Below, in pieces: positions 27,195 through 37,007 of a stretch of DNA of 64,000 bases. Position 1 is the stretch's first letter, and each line of letters opens with the position of its first letter. The notes beneath the pieces were generated by a model, which saw nothing but the letters and a program-made list of their open reading frames with translations, made no database searches and was not told the origin of the DNA. A program made the position numbers and the translations under genes. This stretch comes from an uncultured Clostridia bacterium (GTDB lineage: Bacteria > Bacillota > Clostridia > Christensenellales > UBA1242), in contig CALVNZ010000005.1 in the NCBI GenBank assembly GCA_944350115.1, forward strand, positions 1 to 64,000, in the 5' to 3' direction.

Positions 27195-28346
27195 ATGAAG
27201 AGATTTTTTCTATTTAGTATTATTTCTGTTTTAATACTCTCAATATGTTGTGGTGTCGCTCCAATTACTGCATTTGCGGGGAGCGAAGAGATAGTAAGCT
27301 CAAAATCGGCATGCTTACTTGATTATGCGACAAAAGAAGTCATGTATGAAAAAAACGCACACGAAAAAATGCCTGTTGCGAGCATGGTTAAAATGATGAC
27401 AATTTTGCTTACTGTTGAAGAAATTGAAAATGGAAATCTTTCACTTGACGAAATGGTCACAACAACAGAAAACGCTTCTGGCATGGGTGGATCGCAAGTT
27501 TTTATTGATCCGTTTGTTGAATATTCAGTTGAAGATTTATTAAAAAGTGTGATTGTGGCTTCAGCAAACGATGCAAGTGTTGCTTTGGCTGAACATATAG
27601 CTGGCTCTGAAAGTGGATTTGTAAAAAGCATGAACAAACGCGCTGGTGAACTTGGCATGAAAGACACCAATTATGTCAACTGCACGGGGCTTCCTGCACC
27701 AGAAGGTTATTCTTCTGCTTATGATTCTGCTATTTTACTTGCAGAACTTTCAAAACACGAAATTTATCATAATTACAGCACTATTTGGATGGATGAAATC
27801 ACGCATCCTTCTGGTAGGAAAACTGGATTGACAAACACGAACAGGTTAATTCGTTATTATAATGGCTGTGATGGTGGCAAAACAGGATCAACAAACGAAG
27901 CAGGATGTTGTCTTTCAGCGACTGCTAAAAAAGACGATATGCGCTTGATTTCTGTTATAGTCGGCGCAAAAGACAGCCAAACTAGATTCAATGAATGTTC
28001 AAAGCTTTTTAACTATGGCTTTGCAAATTTTGAAAATGTTTTGTTGGTTAATTCAGAGACAATTTTAACAAATTGTGCTGTTTCAAAGGGAAGAGTTGAT
28101 AATGTAGAACTTTTTGCTAATGAAAACTTTTCTGCTCTTCTAAAAAAAGGTGAAGAAAATCCTTACAAGGTTGAACAGCAATTGCCTTCAACGGTCAAAG
28201 CGCCTTTAAAAGCAGGCGAGTCAACTGGGAAAATTACTATTTCAAAAGACGGAGTGATCGTCAAAGAAATTGATGTCGTTTCACATCAAGATGTTCTAAA
28301 AATCACCTATCTTGGCACGCTTGAAAAAATATATCAAAATTGGTAA
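27195..28346 (+). CDS. dacF: D-alanyl-D-alanine carboxypeptidase (DacF-like)
   Basis: This low-molecular-weight penicillin-binding protein trims the terminal D-Ala of peptidoglycan stem peptides. The protein has 383 aa. The signal peptide covers about residues 1-28, ending near TAFAG. The catalytic triad motifs are SMVKM (SxxK, about residue 64), SAND (SxN, about 121) and KTGST (about 231). A C-terminal beta-rich PBP5-type domain starts near residue 290. AAAGGAG precedes the ATG. In sporulating bacteria DacF works with DacB on spore cortex crosslinking, and the SpoIIM-like and scpAB neighbours fit that. Confidence 0.9.
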   Translation: MKRFFLFSIISVLILSICCGVAPITAFAGSEEIVSSKSACLLDYATKEVMYEKNAHEKMPVASMVKMMTILLTVEEIENGNLSLDEMVTTTENASGMGGSQVFIDPFVEYSVEDLLKSVIVASANDASVALAEHIAGSESGFVKSMNKRAGELGMKDTNYVNCTGLPAPEGYSSAYDSAILLAELSKHEIYHNYSTIWMDEITHPSGRKTGLTNTNRLIRYYNGCDGGKTGSTNEAGCCLSATAKKDDMRLISVIVGAKDSQTRFNECSKLFNYGFANFENVLLVNSETILTNCAVSKGRVDNVELFANENFSALLKKGEENPYKVEQQLPSTVKAPLKAGESTGKITISKDGVIVKEIDVVSHQDVLKITYLGTLEKIYQNW

Positions 28347-28352
28347 AATTTT

Positions 28353-28382
28353 AAAAAGCCCGTAAAAGATGCGGGTTTTTTC
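28353..28382 (+). terminator. dacF terminator
   Basis: AAAAAGCCCG pairs with CGGGTTTTTT around a loop of about 9 nt, immediately upstream of the scpA promoter. Confidence 0.85.
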
Positions 28383-28411
28383 TTGGAAAAATGGTTTTGT
28401 TTTGTTATACT
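28383..28411 (+). promoter_or_regulatory. scpA promoter
   Basis: TTGGAA (28383-28388), 17-nt spacer, TATACT (28406-28411). The leader to scpA is about 22 nt. Confidence 0.75.
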
Positions 28412-28439
28412 AATCATTGTTAATTAAGAAAATCAGGAC

Positions 28440-29189
28440 ATGGAAAACGAACAATTAAACTTTCTTGACGACAAAGTTCGCTTTAAACTTGAAAATTTCG
28501 AGGGGCCACTCGATCTTTTGTTGCACCTTATAAAGTCTTCAAAACTTGACATCATGGAAGTTAAACTCGCTGATATTACAGAACAATATTTGGAATATAT
28601 GCAAGACCTTTCTTCCATCGACATGGAAAGAGCAAGTGAGTTTATCACTGTCGCGGCAACGCTTCTTGAAATTAAGTCAAAATATTTGTTGCCTGTGATG
28701 AGTGAAGGTGAAGAGGAAGAGGAAGAAGACAGCGAAGCATTGCTTCTTCGCAGACTTAAAGAATATGAGCTTTTCAAAGAAATCGGTGTCGGTCTTAAAG
28801 AAAGAGAAGACATCAACAAGTTTTATCGTTTGCCTGGCGAGGAAACTGAAAAAGTTAAAATCATTGTCAAAGATATGGTTTTAGACAAGCTTTTGGATGC
28901 TTTTGCAAACTTGCTTGCAAAACAAAGTTTGAGACAAAAAGAAGCACCTGCACCTAAAAAAATTATGAAGGATCGTTTCACCGTTGCAGACAAAATCGTT
29001 TCAATTCGTGATTATGCAAAAGAACATAAACGATTTGAATTTGAAGATTTGTTTATGAACGATATGACAAAAAGTGAAATGATTAATATTTTCCTTGCTT
29101 TGCTTGATTTGTTAAAATTGCAAACTATTAGGGTGGAGCAATCAGGTATTTTTGAGCAGATACACATTATTTCAAATGAGGTGAATTGA
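28440..29189 (+). CDS. scpA: Segregation and condensation protein ScpA
   Basis: ScpA is the kleisin that bridges the two Smc heads. smc is also encoded in this window (45.8 kb). The protein has 249 aa. The N-terminal kleisin motif FEGPLDLLLHLIKSSKLDI starts at residue 19, with a Glu-rich linker (about 85-100) and a C-terminal winged helix. The ATG follows a weak AGGA. Two bases separate it from scpB. Confidence 0.96.
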   Translation: MENEQLNFLDDKVRFKLENFEGPLDLLLHLIKSSKLDIMEVKLADITEQYLEYMQDLSSIDMERASEFITVAATLLEIKSKYLLPVMSEGEEEEEEDSEALLLRRLKEYELFKEIGVGLKEREDINKFYRLPGEETEKVKIIVKDMVLDKLLDAFANLLAKQSLRQKEAPAPKKIMKDRFTVADKIVSIRDYAKEHKRFEFEDLFMNDMTKSEMINIFLALLDLLKLQTIRVEQSGIFEQIHIISNEVN

Positions 29190-29190
29190 T

Positions 29191-29832
29191 ATGGGAACTT
29201 TTGACACAACTTACAATTTAAAAGAAGTTTTGCGCTCGATTTTGTTTGTTGCAGGAGAAGGTGTTGAAAAAGAATATCTTGCAGAAAAACTTGGCGTTAC
29301 TTTAAAAGAACTTGAAAAAGCAGTTTGTGAACTTGAAGATGAGTGTTGCAAAGACAACGGCATTCATTTGATTCGTTATAAAAACAAAATTCAATTTGCT
29401 TCAAATCCAAATTTTGCAAACTATGTTTCTGATGTTTTAAGCCCTGTTCGAGAGAAATCTTTGACTCGTGCGGCTCTTGAAACTTTGGCAATTATTGCTT
29501 ACAAACAACCAGTTACAAAACTTGAAATTGAAGATATAAGAAGGGTTAATTGCGACTATGCCACACAAGCACTTTTAGACCAAAACATGATTGAAATTGT
29601 TGGAAGAAAAGATGCCGTTGGTCGTCCGCTTATGTTCGGAACGACGGAGGCGTTTTTAAAAAGATTTAATATTCCTTCTGTTGAAGCGTTGCCAGATTAT
29701 GATGAACTCATGGAAAGAATTAAAGTGTTGCATGATGAAGATGAGCCAACAAGTGACACACTGTTTAAAAATGTTGATGATTTCCAATTTGAAGATGAAG
29801 TTTTGCCACAAGGAAATGAAGAGGTAGAGTAA
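29191..29832 (+). CDS. scpB: Segregation and condensation protein ScpB
   Basis: ScpB is a dimeric winged-helix kleisin-interacting subunit that completes the Smc-ScpA-ScpB condensin. The protein has 213 aa. The RAALETLAIIAYKQPVTKLEIE motif (about residue 90) and GRPLMFGTTEAFL are diagnostic. The acidic C-terminal tail is variable in the family. The ribosome binding site GAGGTG overlaps the scpA 3' end, so the pair is translationally coupled. Confidence 0.96.
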   Translation: MGTFDTTYNLKEVLRSILFVAGEGVEKEYLAEKLGVTLKELEKAVCELEDECCKDNGIHLIRYKNKIQFASNPNFANYVSDVLSPVREKSLTRAALETLAIIAYKQPVTKLEIEDIRRVNCDYATQALLDQNMIEIVGRKDAVGRPLMFGTTEAFLKRFNIPSVEALPDYDELMERIKVLHDEDEPTSDTLFKNVDDFQFEDEVLPQGNEEVE

Positions 29833-29882
29833 ATTTTCGTCAAAAAATTTCTATAATCGCCGTTTATCTCATATATTAAACT

Positions 29883-29996
29883 ATGCAATTTGATTATAAG
29901 CGTAAGTTTACAGTGAGAAAAGCGGTGCTTTTTTTAATTCTTGCTTTTTCAACAGCACTTGTTGTTCTGGTGGTGATGTGTTTATGCGGTTATTAA
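29883..29996 (+). CDS. Small single-span membrane protein upstream of SpoIVFB, 37 aa
   Basis: ATG 29883 opens a 37-codon frame: a short basic N-terminus (MQFDYKRKFTVRK), then one hydrophobic helix (about residues 14-35). Its stop codon overlaps the start of the SpoIVFB-type protease gene by 13 nt, which suggests translational coupling. The position matches that of spoIVFA, the SpoIVFB partner in B. subtilis, which is far larger. It could be a remnant or functional substitute, or a leader peptide. A TATAAT at 29852-29857 may drive it. No Shine-Dalgarno is visible. Confidence 0.5.
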   Translation: MQFDYKRKFTVRKAVLFLILAFSTALVVLVVMCLCGY

Positions 29997-30826
29997 AAAA
30001 AGTGCCTATTCATCCCACTTTTTATTTAATTTTTCTTTGGTTTTTGATTTCAGGACAAGGCCTAGTTTTTTGCGTGCTTTTGTTGTCACTGCTTTTTCAT
30101 GAACTAGGTCATTATTTGGTGGCAAAAAAATTAAAATATAAGCTTTCTAGTTTTTATTTGGCTCCTTATGGTGTCGCTTTAAATTATAAAGAAGGGAGGT
30201 TTCTATCTAGTGATGAAGTAAAAATCGCTTTGGCAGGCCCTTGTGCAAATTTTATCTCTTCAATTTTTGTTATCGCGTTATGGTGGATTTTTCCTGCTGT
30301 TTTCAGTTTAACTCATAGCTTTGTTGAAGTCAGTTTAACTTTGGGACTTTTTAACCTTCTTCCTGCTTATCCGCTTGATGGGGGAAGAGTTGTGGTTGGA
30401 CTTTTGGGCGAAAGGATTTCAAGAAAAAAAGCGCTTAATTTAACGATTTGGCTTAATGTGTGTTTTTGCTTTATGTTTGCTGTTGCATTTGTCATCAGTT
30501 GTTTTGTAAACTATAATCCATTTCTTGCACTTATGGTTGTGTTTTTATTGGGTGGCATTTTAGAAACAAAAATGGAAGGCAAGTATCAAACCATAAACTT
30601 GTTTGACAAAAAAATAAAAAACTTTTCAAATGTTAAAATGCTGGCAATTATGGAAGATGTAACGCTTGCTGAAATGATAAAGGCAATTGACTGTGCAAAA
30701 CTGACGATTTTTTTTGTTGTAAGCAAAAATGGAAAAACTAAAATGTTGACTGAAAAAAAGGTGCTGTCACTTTGTATGACACACCCAATTACAACGAAAA
30801 TAAAAGATATCGATTTTTTTCACTAA
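29984..30826 (+). CDS. spoIVFB: SpoIVFB-type site-2 intramembrane metalloprotease
   Basis: This M50 family protease has 280 aa. Zinc site HELGH is at about residue 39, and the third ligand is in LLPAYPLDGGR (about 120). Six membrane segments fill the first 190 residues, and a CBS-like soluble half follows. The opening VPIHPTFYLIFLW matches B. subtilis SpoIVFB, which cleaves pro-sigma K in the mother cell. A SigK homologue with a candidate pro-sequence is encoded at 50.4 kb. I chose ATG 29984; a GTG two codons upstream is possible. It follows scpB and the 37-aa membrane gene. Confidence 0.85.
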   Translation: MRLLKKVPIHPTFYLIFLWFLISGQGLVFCVLLLSLLFHELGHYLVAKKLKYKLSSFYLAPYGVALNYKEGRFLSSDEVKIALAGPCANFISSIFVIALWWIFPAVFSLTHSFVEVSLTLGLFNLLPAYPLDGGRVVVGLLGERISRKKALNLTIWLNVCFCFMFAVAFVISCFVNYNPFLALMVVFLLGGILETKMEGKYQTINLFDKKIKNFSNVKMLAIMEDVTLAEMIKAIDCAKLTIFFVVSKNGKTKMLTEKKVLSLCMTHPITTKIKDIDFFH

Positions 30827-31266
30827 CTTAAATAAGGAATCAATGTTTCAATGTTTGATTTTTGAAAGGCTTTCAAATTTTCTAAAATTTCATCGAGTTC
30901 GCTGGAAATGTTTTTGTGATCTGCCTGATCCTTGATGCATGTCAAATAGCCCATAAAACTTCCAAGCAAAAGCATTTCTGCTATTTTACGATTTGATTTG
31001 TCTGTCAATGTTGACATGTTCACGCCCATCCACATACGCACTTTTTCAAACCAAGAATTGTCTTTTATTCCTTTTATGTCTTCACTTTTTGCAAAGATTT
31101 CACATTCTTTTGATAAAGAATAATATTTGTCTTGCATTTTTGCAACAACGTTTTTAAAACCATCATCTTGAATTTTTGGCATGATGTCTTCAATCGCTTG
31201 AAGACCTGCATTGATGTTTTGATAAATGGCGTTTACATAATCCATTAAAAGTTCGTCTTTTTCCAT
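30823..31266 (-). CDS. Hypothetical helical-bundle protein, 147 aa
   Basis: I do not recognise this protein. Its sequence is consistent with a long four-helix bundle, and it is soluble and acidic, loosely like ferritin-like bundles but without an obvious metal-binding ExxH pattern. AAAGGAG precedes the ATG on the minus strand. It converges with the SpoIVFB gene (4-nt overlap of the ends) and diverges from the nucleotidyl cyclase gene. No function is inferred. Confidence 0.7.
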   Translation of the reverse strand: MEKDELLMDYVNAIYQNINAGLQAIEDIMPKIQDDGFKNVVAKMQDKYYSLSKECEIFAKSEDIKGIKDNSWFEKVRMWMGVNMSTLTDKSNRKIAEMLLLGSFMGYLTCIKDQADHKNISSELDEILENLKAFQKSNIETLIPYLS

Positions 31267-31369
31267 AATTTTGCTCCTTTTGACAATTGATAGTGTGGCT
31301 TGAAAAAAGTTTTATATACAATCAACGCATACATTTTTTTTATTTTCTCAAAATATTTTTGAGGGTAAA

Positions 31370-32779
31370 ATGAAATCGTCAACAAAAGTTTTATTGGTTT
31401 TGTTTTTTCTAACATTTATTCCAGCTTTGGTTTTGATTAAGTATGTTTTTGAAGGCATCAATTTTTCAAACAACAACTTTTATTATGTGTTCAATGGATA
31501 TAATATTGCTGGGCTTGTTTTGTTGGGTGTTAATATTTTTTTAGGCGCGTGGCTTTATATAAGGTTTTTGAAATCATTAAAACTTTCAAAAGCAATTTTT
31601 TTTGCTTCATTTCCAATAACAATTATATACAGCGCTGGGCTTTTTTTAATTGCCACAGCATTGAATTTGCAAAACGAACTTGCAATTTTTTTACAAACGA
31701 TTTTAAAAATAAATGGCTTTTATAATGCCTTGCTATGGGCTGTTTTATGGACGCTTGTTTATTTGCTTGTTATGTTTGTGCTTTACGCATATTTATGTCG
31801 TCCTGTTCAAAGAGTGGAGAAACTGGCGTTAAGATTAAGTGATGGCAGAGTCAGAGAAGAAAATTTTAACATCGGCACATCAAAACAATTTAAAGACATT
31901 GAAGCATCTTTTGAAAAAATAAATTACAATTACAAAGAAAAAGAAAACATGGTCAAGCAAACTGATTTAGAAGCACAAAAATTTATTCCTAAACAATTTT
32001 TAAAATTTCTTGGTAAAAGTTCAATCACAGATTTAGAGCTTGGCAATCAAGTTCAAAAACACGCGACAACATTTTTTTGTGATATAGTAAGTTCAACCAA
32101 AGTCAGTTCATCACTTTCGCTAGAAGAAAATTTTAACTTTATCAATTCATATTTAAACATTGTTTCGCCGATTATAAGAAAGCATGATGGGTTTGTTGAC
32201 AAATACTTAGGCGATGGAATTTTGGCTGTTTTTCCGCGCCCAGAAAACGCAATAGAGTGTGCTACTGCTGTTTGCCGAGCCATAGAAATTAAAAATCGTT
32301 CGCAAAAAAGTTTGCCAGATGTTGACGCGAGAATTTCTATTCACACGGGAGAGATAATTTTTGGTGTTGTGGGGGAAGAAGAGCGCAAAAGTCCTACAAT
32401 CATTTCAGATGTTGTAAATCTTGCTTCAAAAATGGAAGAAATTAATGTTTTAATGGGGACAAAAATTATTTTTAGCAAAGAAACACTCAATGAGCTTCCT
32501 GCCAAATATGAGTTTGCTTACAGATATATTGGATTAATTACAACTTCTGGTGAAACCACTGCTTTGTTTGAATGTTTGGAAAATTATCCTAGAAAAAAAC
32601 GAGAAAGGCTTTTGCATTTGAAAAGGGTTTTTGAAGAAGGTGTAAGGCAATTTCATGATGGAAAATTTTTGCAAGCCAGATCAAGTTTTAAAGAAGTTTT
32701 AAGATATGTTTCTGATGATAAGGCGTCGTATGTTTATTTTAACAAAGCTTGTGATAAGATTGAGGAAGATATTTCTTGA
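31370..32779 (+). CDS. Membrane class III adenylate/guanylate cyclase
   Basis: The protein has 469 aa with four membrane segments (about 7-25, 44-63, 75-97 and 117-141), a HAMP-like linker (about 141-200) and a class III cyclase domain (about 228-410). Metal-binding Asp are D238 (FFCDIVSST) and D282 (KYLGDG). K278 and D347 occupy the base-recognising positions and fit adenine, so adenylate cyclase is favoured. The transition-state Asn is N350, but the partner Arg four residues on is Lys (K354). The C-terminal 60 residues look TPR-like. A small hairpin (31347-31363) overlaps the GAGGG ribosome binding site. Confidence 0.88.
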   Translation: MKSSTKVLLVLFFLTFIPALVLIKYVFEGINFSNNNFYYVFNGYNIAGLVLLGVNIFLGAWLYIRFLKSLKLSKAIFFASFPITIIYSAGLFLIATALNLQNELAIFLQTILKINGFYNALLWAVLWTLVYLLVMFVLYAYLCRPVQRVEKLALRLSDGRVREENFNIGTSKQFKDIEASFEKINYNYKEKENMVKQTDLEAQKFIPKQFLKFLGKSSITDLELGNQVQKHATTFFCDIVSSTKVSSSLSLEENFNFINSYLNIVSPIIRKHDGFVDKYLGDGILAVFPRPENAIECATAVCRAIEIKNRSQKSLPDVDARISIHTGEIIFGVVGEEERKSPTIISDVVNLASKMEEINVLMGTKIIFSKETLNELPAKYEFAYRYIGLITTSGETTALFECLENYPRKKRERLLHLKRVFEEGVRQFHDGKFLQARSSFKEVLRYVSDDKASYVYFNKACDKIEEDIS

Positions 32780-32804
32780 CAAATCTTATTTATTTGCGTA
32801 AACT
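32776..32804 (+). promoter_or_regulatory. Leaderless promoter overlapping the cyclase stop codon
   Basis: TTGACA (32776-32781) contains the TGA stop of the upstream cyclase gene. A 17-nt spacer and TAAACT (32799-32804) follow. The ATG at 32811 is at the predicted +1. Confidence 0.85.
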
Positions 32805-32810
32805 TTTAGC

Positions 32811-34385
<1,575 letters not shown>

Positions 34386-34404
34386 CATAGAAGAGGTGGT
34401 TGAC

Positions 34405-34947
34405 ATGAATATGAAAACAATGGATTCACGAATCGAAAAAATAGCACCAATTTTGGAGAAATTATATAGAGATTCACAAGTTGCATATTTTGAAAATATG
34501 GCGAAATTATATAGAAAATATGGCGAAAATTATTTTCCTAAAATAAATTTAAGAAGGGCTGCTGTGCATGCAAAATCTTATGCTGAAAAAGATATAATAC
34601 ATTACTTTGAAACAGAAAAACTTGACAGTGATTTTAGAATTTTTATGGGTTTGGTCTCACAAATTGAAAGCGATTTTGATAAAGCTAAAGATGCTTTTAA
34701 TAAAAGAAAAATTTCTTATTTAGGTGATTTTGATTATGTTGTTGTGGAAACACCAAAGTCTCAAAAAGAAGATGAAAATTTTAACAAGATCACTTTTTCA
34801 ATTTCAGATGCTATATTATCAGTTTGTTCTTGTAAAAATCAACTAGAAGATTTGCAAGCATGGACTCAAGATAGTTTCGAGCCAGATTGGTTAAGACGAT
34901 TGGAAAAAGAAATTAGAGAAAACGGAATTCCAAATTTTACAAGATAA
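34405..34947 (+). CDS. Hypothetical helical protein, 180 aa
   Basis: I do not recognise this protein. It is soluble, helical and charged, with no signal peptide or membrane segment. The ATG at 34405 is supported by GAGGTGG 8 nt upstream and by the promoter; a TTG at 34357 in the same frame is inside the -35 box and cannot be used. It is a single-gene unit ending in a clear terminator before tRNA-Ser. Confidence 0.65.
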   Translation: MNMKTMDSRIEKIAPILEKLYRDSQVAYFENMAKLYRKYGENYFPKINLRRAAVHAKSYAEKDIIHYFETEKLDSDFRIFMGLVSQIESDFDKAKDAFNKRKISYLGDFDYVVVETPKSQKEDENFNKITFSISDAILSVCSCKNQLEDLQAWTQDSFEPDWLRRLEKEIRENGIPNFTR

Positions 34948-34975
34948 AAACAATTGTTTTCAATTGTTTTTTTTG
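34946..34975 (+). terminator. Terminator before tRNA-Ser
   Basis: AAAACAATTG pairs with CAATTGTTTT around a TTTT loop and is followed by a T-run. It is also part of the sequence leading to the tRNA promoter. Confidence 0.85.
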
Positions 34976-35004
34976 TTGCAAAAATAAAAGAATTGTGCTA
35001 AACT
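34976..35004 (+). promoter_or_regulatory. tRNA-Ser promoter
   Basis: TTGCAA (34976-34981), 17-nt spacer, TAAACT (34999-35004). The predicted start is about 10 nt before the tRNA 5' end. Confidence 0.75.
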
Positions 35005-35020
35005 TTAAAAGTTCTAATTT

Positions 35021-35108
35021 GCAGAGGTGTCAGAGCGGTCTAATGTGCACGCTTGGAAAGCGTGTGTGGTGAGAGCCACCTCGGGTTCGAATCCCGACCT
35101 CTGCGCCA
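35021..35108 (+). tRNA. tRNA-Ser (anticodon GGA)
   Basis: The tRNA is 88 nt including an encoded CCA. Acceptor arms GCAGAGG and CCTCTGC pair, with G as discriminator. The anticodon stem CACGC/GCGTG encloses GGA at 35055-35057, reading UCC and UCU. The long variable arm GTGG-GAGA-CCAC type and the TTCGAAT T-loop are typical of serine tRNA. It is single, with its own promoter, and the DNA downstream repeats pieces of its 3' half. Confidence 0.97.
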
Positions 35109-35158
35109 AAATTATATTTAAGAAATAAAAGTCGTCGGGATTCGAACCCGTTTTTTTT
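35082..35158 (+). terminator. Terminator-like fold that uses the tRNA T-arm as its left stem
   Basis: Bases 35134-35150 are the exact 17-nt reverse complement of the tRNA T-arm region 35082-35098, and eight T follow (35151-35158). In RNA the downstream copy could invade the T-arm and form a 17-bp hairpin followed by a U-tract. Sequence alone cannot tell whether it terminates transcription or is a by-product of duplication. Confidence 0.5.
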
Positions 35159-35265
35159 ATGGAAGGGGCCCCCGCAAAAAGAATTTTTGTGGGGCAAAAT
35201 CCCGACCTCTGCGCCAAATTTAAGTTATAGGAAAACAAAAGTCGGGATTCGAACCTGTTTTTTTT
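35090..35265. repeat. Two-copy repeat derived from the tRNA-Ser 3' half
   Basis: A 21-nt block ending in the tRNA CCA (35090-35110) recurs exactly at 35198-35218. Each copy is followed, after a variable AT-rich spacer, by an inverted T-arm copy (35134-35150 exact, 35241-35257 with one change) and then eight T. Between the units lies a GC-rich hairpin (35168-35195; GCCCC and GGGGC ends, AAAAA/TTTTT inner stem) that looks unlike the surrounding DNA. There is no gene here. It resembles a mini-repeat or decayed tRNA-targeted insertion. From 35266 to the next promoter I see only AT-rich DNA. Confidence 0.75.
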
Positions 35266-35316
35266 ATTATAAAAATTTAATAGATTAAATTAAATATAAA
35301 TCGGGTATATATAAAG

Positions 35317-35345
35317 TTGACACGAATTTATGCCTATGATAGAAT
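35317..35345 (+). promoter_or_regulatory. Near-leaderless promoter
   Basis: TTGACA (35317-35322), 17-nt spacer, TAGAAT (35340-35345). The ATG at 35356 is 10 nt from the -10 box, giving a predicted leader of about 4 nt. Confidence 0.75.
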
Positions 35346-35355
35346 TTAGGGTAAG

Positions 35356-36114
35356 ATGAAAATGGCAAAACAGAATTTGGCTTTGGCGATGTTAACTTCT
35401 TTTTTGGCAGCAATGGCGGGAGCTATTGTTTGGGGTTTGTTATATTATCAAGGCTGGTTTGTAGGTTATATTTCACTTTTGTCTATGTTAGGGGCTGGGG
35501 CTTGTTATTTAAAATTTTATTATAAAATTGATTGGAAATTTTATGTTTGGAATATTTTGATTATTGTTGTTTTAAATGTTGTTGCAAGCATTTTGTCAGA
35601 TTTGATTATGATTATGTTGTTCAATAATGTTAGTTTTGGCGATGCTTTTGGTTTGTACAAAACATTATTTACGGATGATGCTTATAAAACAATGTATATT
35701 TTAAATATGGTTTCAAATCTTTTGTTTTGTGGGTTTGGAATTGCGTTTGCTGTTTTTATTTTTTACAGAAAAAATTACGCAAGAATTCAAATTGAAAAAT
35801 CTACTAAACGACAAGATAATTCTCAACAATTTGAAAAAAAGCAAACTCAAGTTTTTCCTATTGAACAAATAAACGCATCAGCAATAAAAACGGGAGAATT
35901 GATTTTATCTAAATATGTGGAAATTTTAAAAGAATTAAACCAAACTAATAATAAAGAAGATTTTATTAAAAAAAGACAAGAAATTGAAAATAATTATGTA
36001 AATAATTTGCCAGATGAGATAAAAAAAGATATTATTAGTTATATATCGACAATATCTCCAACTTCGAAAGAAGAAGAAAATGCAATAAAGCTTTTGAAGA
36101 TTAAATTGTCTTAA
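35356..36114 (+). CDS. Hypothetical four-span membrane protein, 252 aa
   Basis: I do not recognise this protein. Four hydrophobic segments occupy about residues 8-30, 35-53, 62-90 and 113-136. They are followed by a soluble, Lys/Glu-rich helical C-terminal half (about 140-252) that should face the cytoplasm. The start is ATG 35356, or ATG 35362 two codons later, and there is no clear ribosome binding site. It ends 13 nt before degV and probably shares its transcript. Confidence 0.7.
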   Translation: MKMAKQNLALAMLTSFLAAMAGAIVWGLLYYQGWFVGYISLLSMLGAGACYLKFYYKIDWKFYVWNILIIVVLNVVASILSDLIMIMLFNNVSFGDAFGLYKTLFTDDAYKTMYILNMVSNLLFCGFGIAFAVFIFYRKNYARIQIEKSTKRQDNSQQFEKKQTQVFPIEQINASAIKTGELILSKYVEILKELNQTNNKEDFIKKRQEIENNYVNNLPDEIKKDIISYISTISPTSKEEENAIKLLKIKLS

Positions 36115-36127
36115 AAGAGGTGAATAA

Positions 36128-36982
36128 ATGATAAAGTTTTCCACTGATTCAACATGTGACTTACCAAAACATTATATTGAACAATATAATATTTCCGTTT
36201 TACCACTCGTTGTAAATTTAGGAGAAGATGAATTTTTAGATGGCGAGAACATTGTTCCAGATGACATTTATTCTTTTGTTGAAAAAACAGGAGAATTGCC
36301 AAAAACTGCTGGAAGGGGAATTGAAGATTTTAAAGAATATTTTTTAAATCTTTTAAAAACTTGCGATGTTGTTGTGCACTGCGGAATTGGTTCAGAACTT
36401 TCTGTTTGTTATCAAAATGCTTGCTTGGCAGCAAAAGAAATAGGAGAGGATAAAGTTAAAATTGTTGACAGCAAAGCACTTTCTGTAGGTTCAGGTCTTA
36501 TTGTTTTAAGTGGTGCTGTTGCTTATAAAAACGGTGCTAAATTAGAAGAAGTTTTGCAAAATATGAATGAAGCAGCAAACAATATTCAAGCATCTTTCAT
36601 GGTTGAAAAACTTGATTATTTGCACAAAGGTGGGAGATGCTCACGTTTCACTTTTTCAATGGCAACTTTTTTAAGAATTAAGCCAAGGTTGGAGGTTGTA
36701 AATGGCAAACTTATCAACACTGGAAAAGAAGTGGGTCCAATGAAGGTGGTATTAAAAAAATATGTTGACGCTATATTAAAAAAATATAACAATCCTAGAA
36801 AAGATTTATGTTTTATTATTCACACAAGAATGGATGAAGAATTGTTGAAAGAAGTAGAAGAATATTTAAAAAGCAAAGATATCTTTGAACATATTGAGTG
36901 CAATTTTGCTGGAAGTGTTATTACTAGTCATTGTGGTGAAGGCACACTTGGAATTTTGTATATTAATGATGGAAAAATTTAA
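36128..36982 (+). CDS. DegV family fatty-acid-binding protein
   Basis: DegV/FakB proteins bind a fatty acid and present it to the kinase FakA for acyl-phosphate formation. The protein has 284 aa. The opening KFSTDSTCDLP and later GRGIEDFKEYF are family features, with the conserved Thr/Ser lipid-head contact in the first motif and KLDYLHKGGRCS near residue 160. AGAGGTG precedes the ATG. No FakA is visible in the window. It follows a hypothetical membrane gene and ends at a hairpin whose loop holds the next promoter's -35. Confidence 0.9.
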   Translation: MIKFSTDSTCDLPKHYIEQYNISVLPLVVNLGEDEFLDGENIVPDDIYSFVEKTGELPKTAGRGIEDFKEYFLNLLKTCDVVVHCGIGSELSVCYQNACLAAKEIGEDKVKIVDSKALSVGSGLIVLSGAVAYKNGAKLEEVLQNMNEAANNIQASFMVEKLDYLHKGGRCSRFTFSMATFLRIKPRLEVVNGKLINTGKEVGPMKVVLKKYVDAILKKYNNPRKDLCFIIHTRMDEELLKEVEEYLKSKDIFEHIECNFAGSVITSHCGEGTLGILYINDGKI

Positions 36983-37007
36983 AAAAATCTAACAAAAATA
37001 ATAAATT

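Noticed and set aside
35014-35238. A 74-codon minus-strand open frame across tRNA-Ser
   Set aside because: It is the antisense of the tRNA and its repeats. Frames like this are a known annotation artefact and there is no ribosome binding site.
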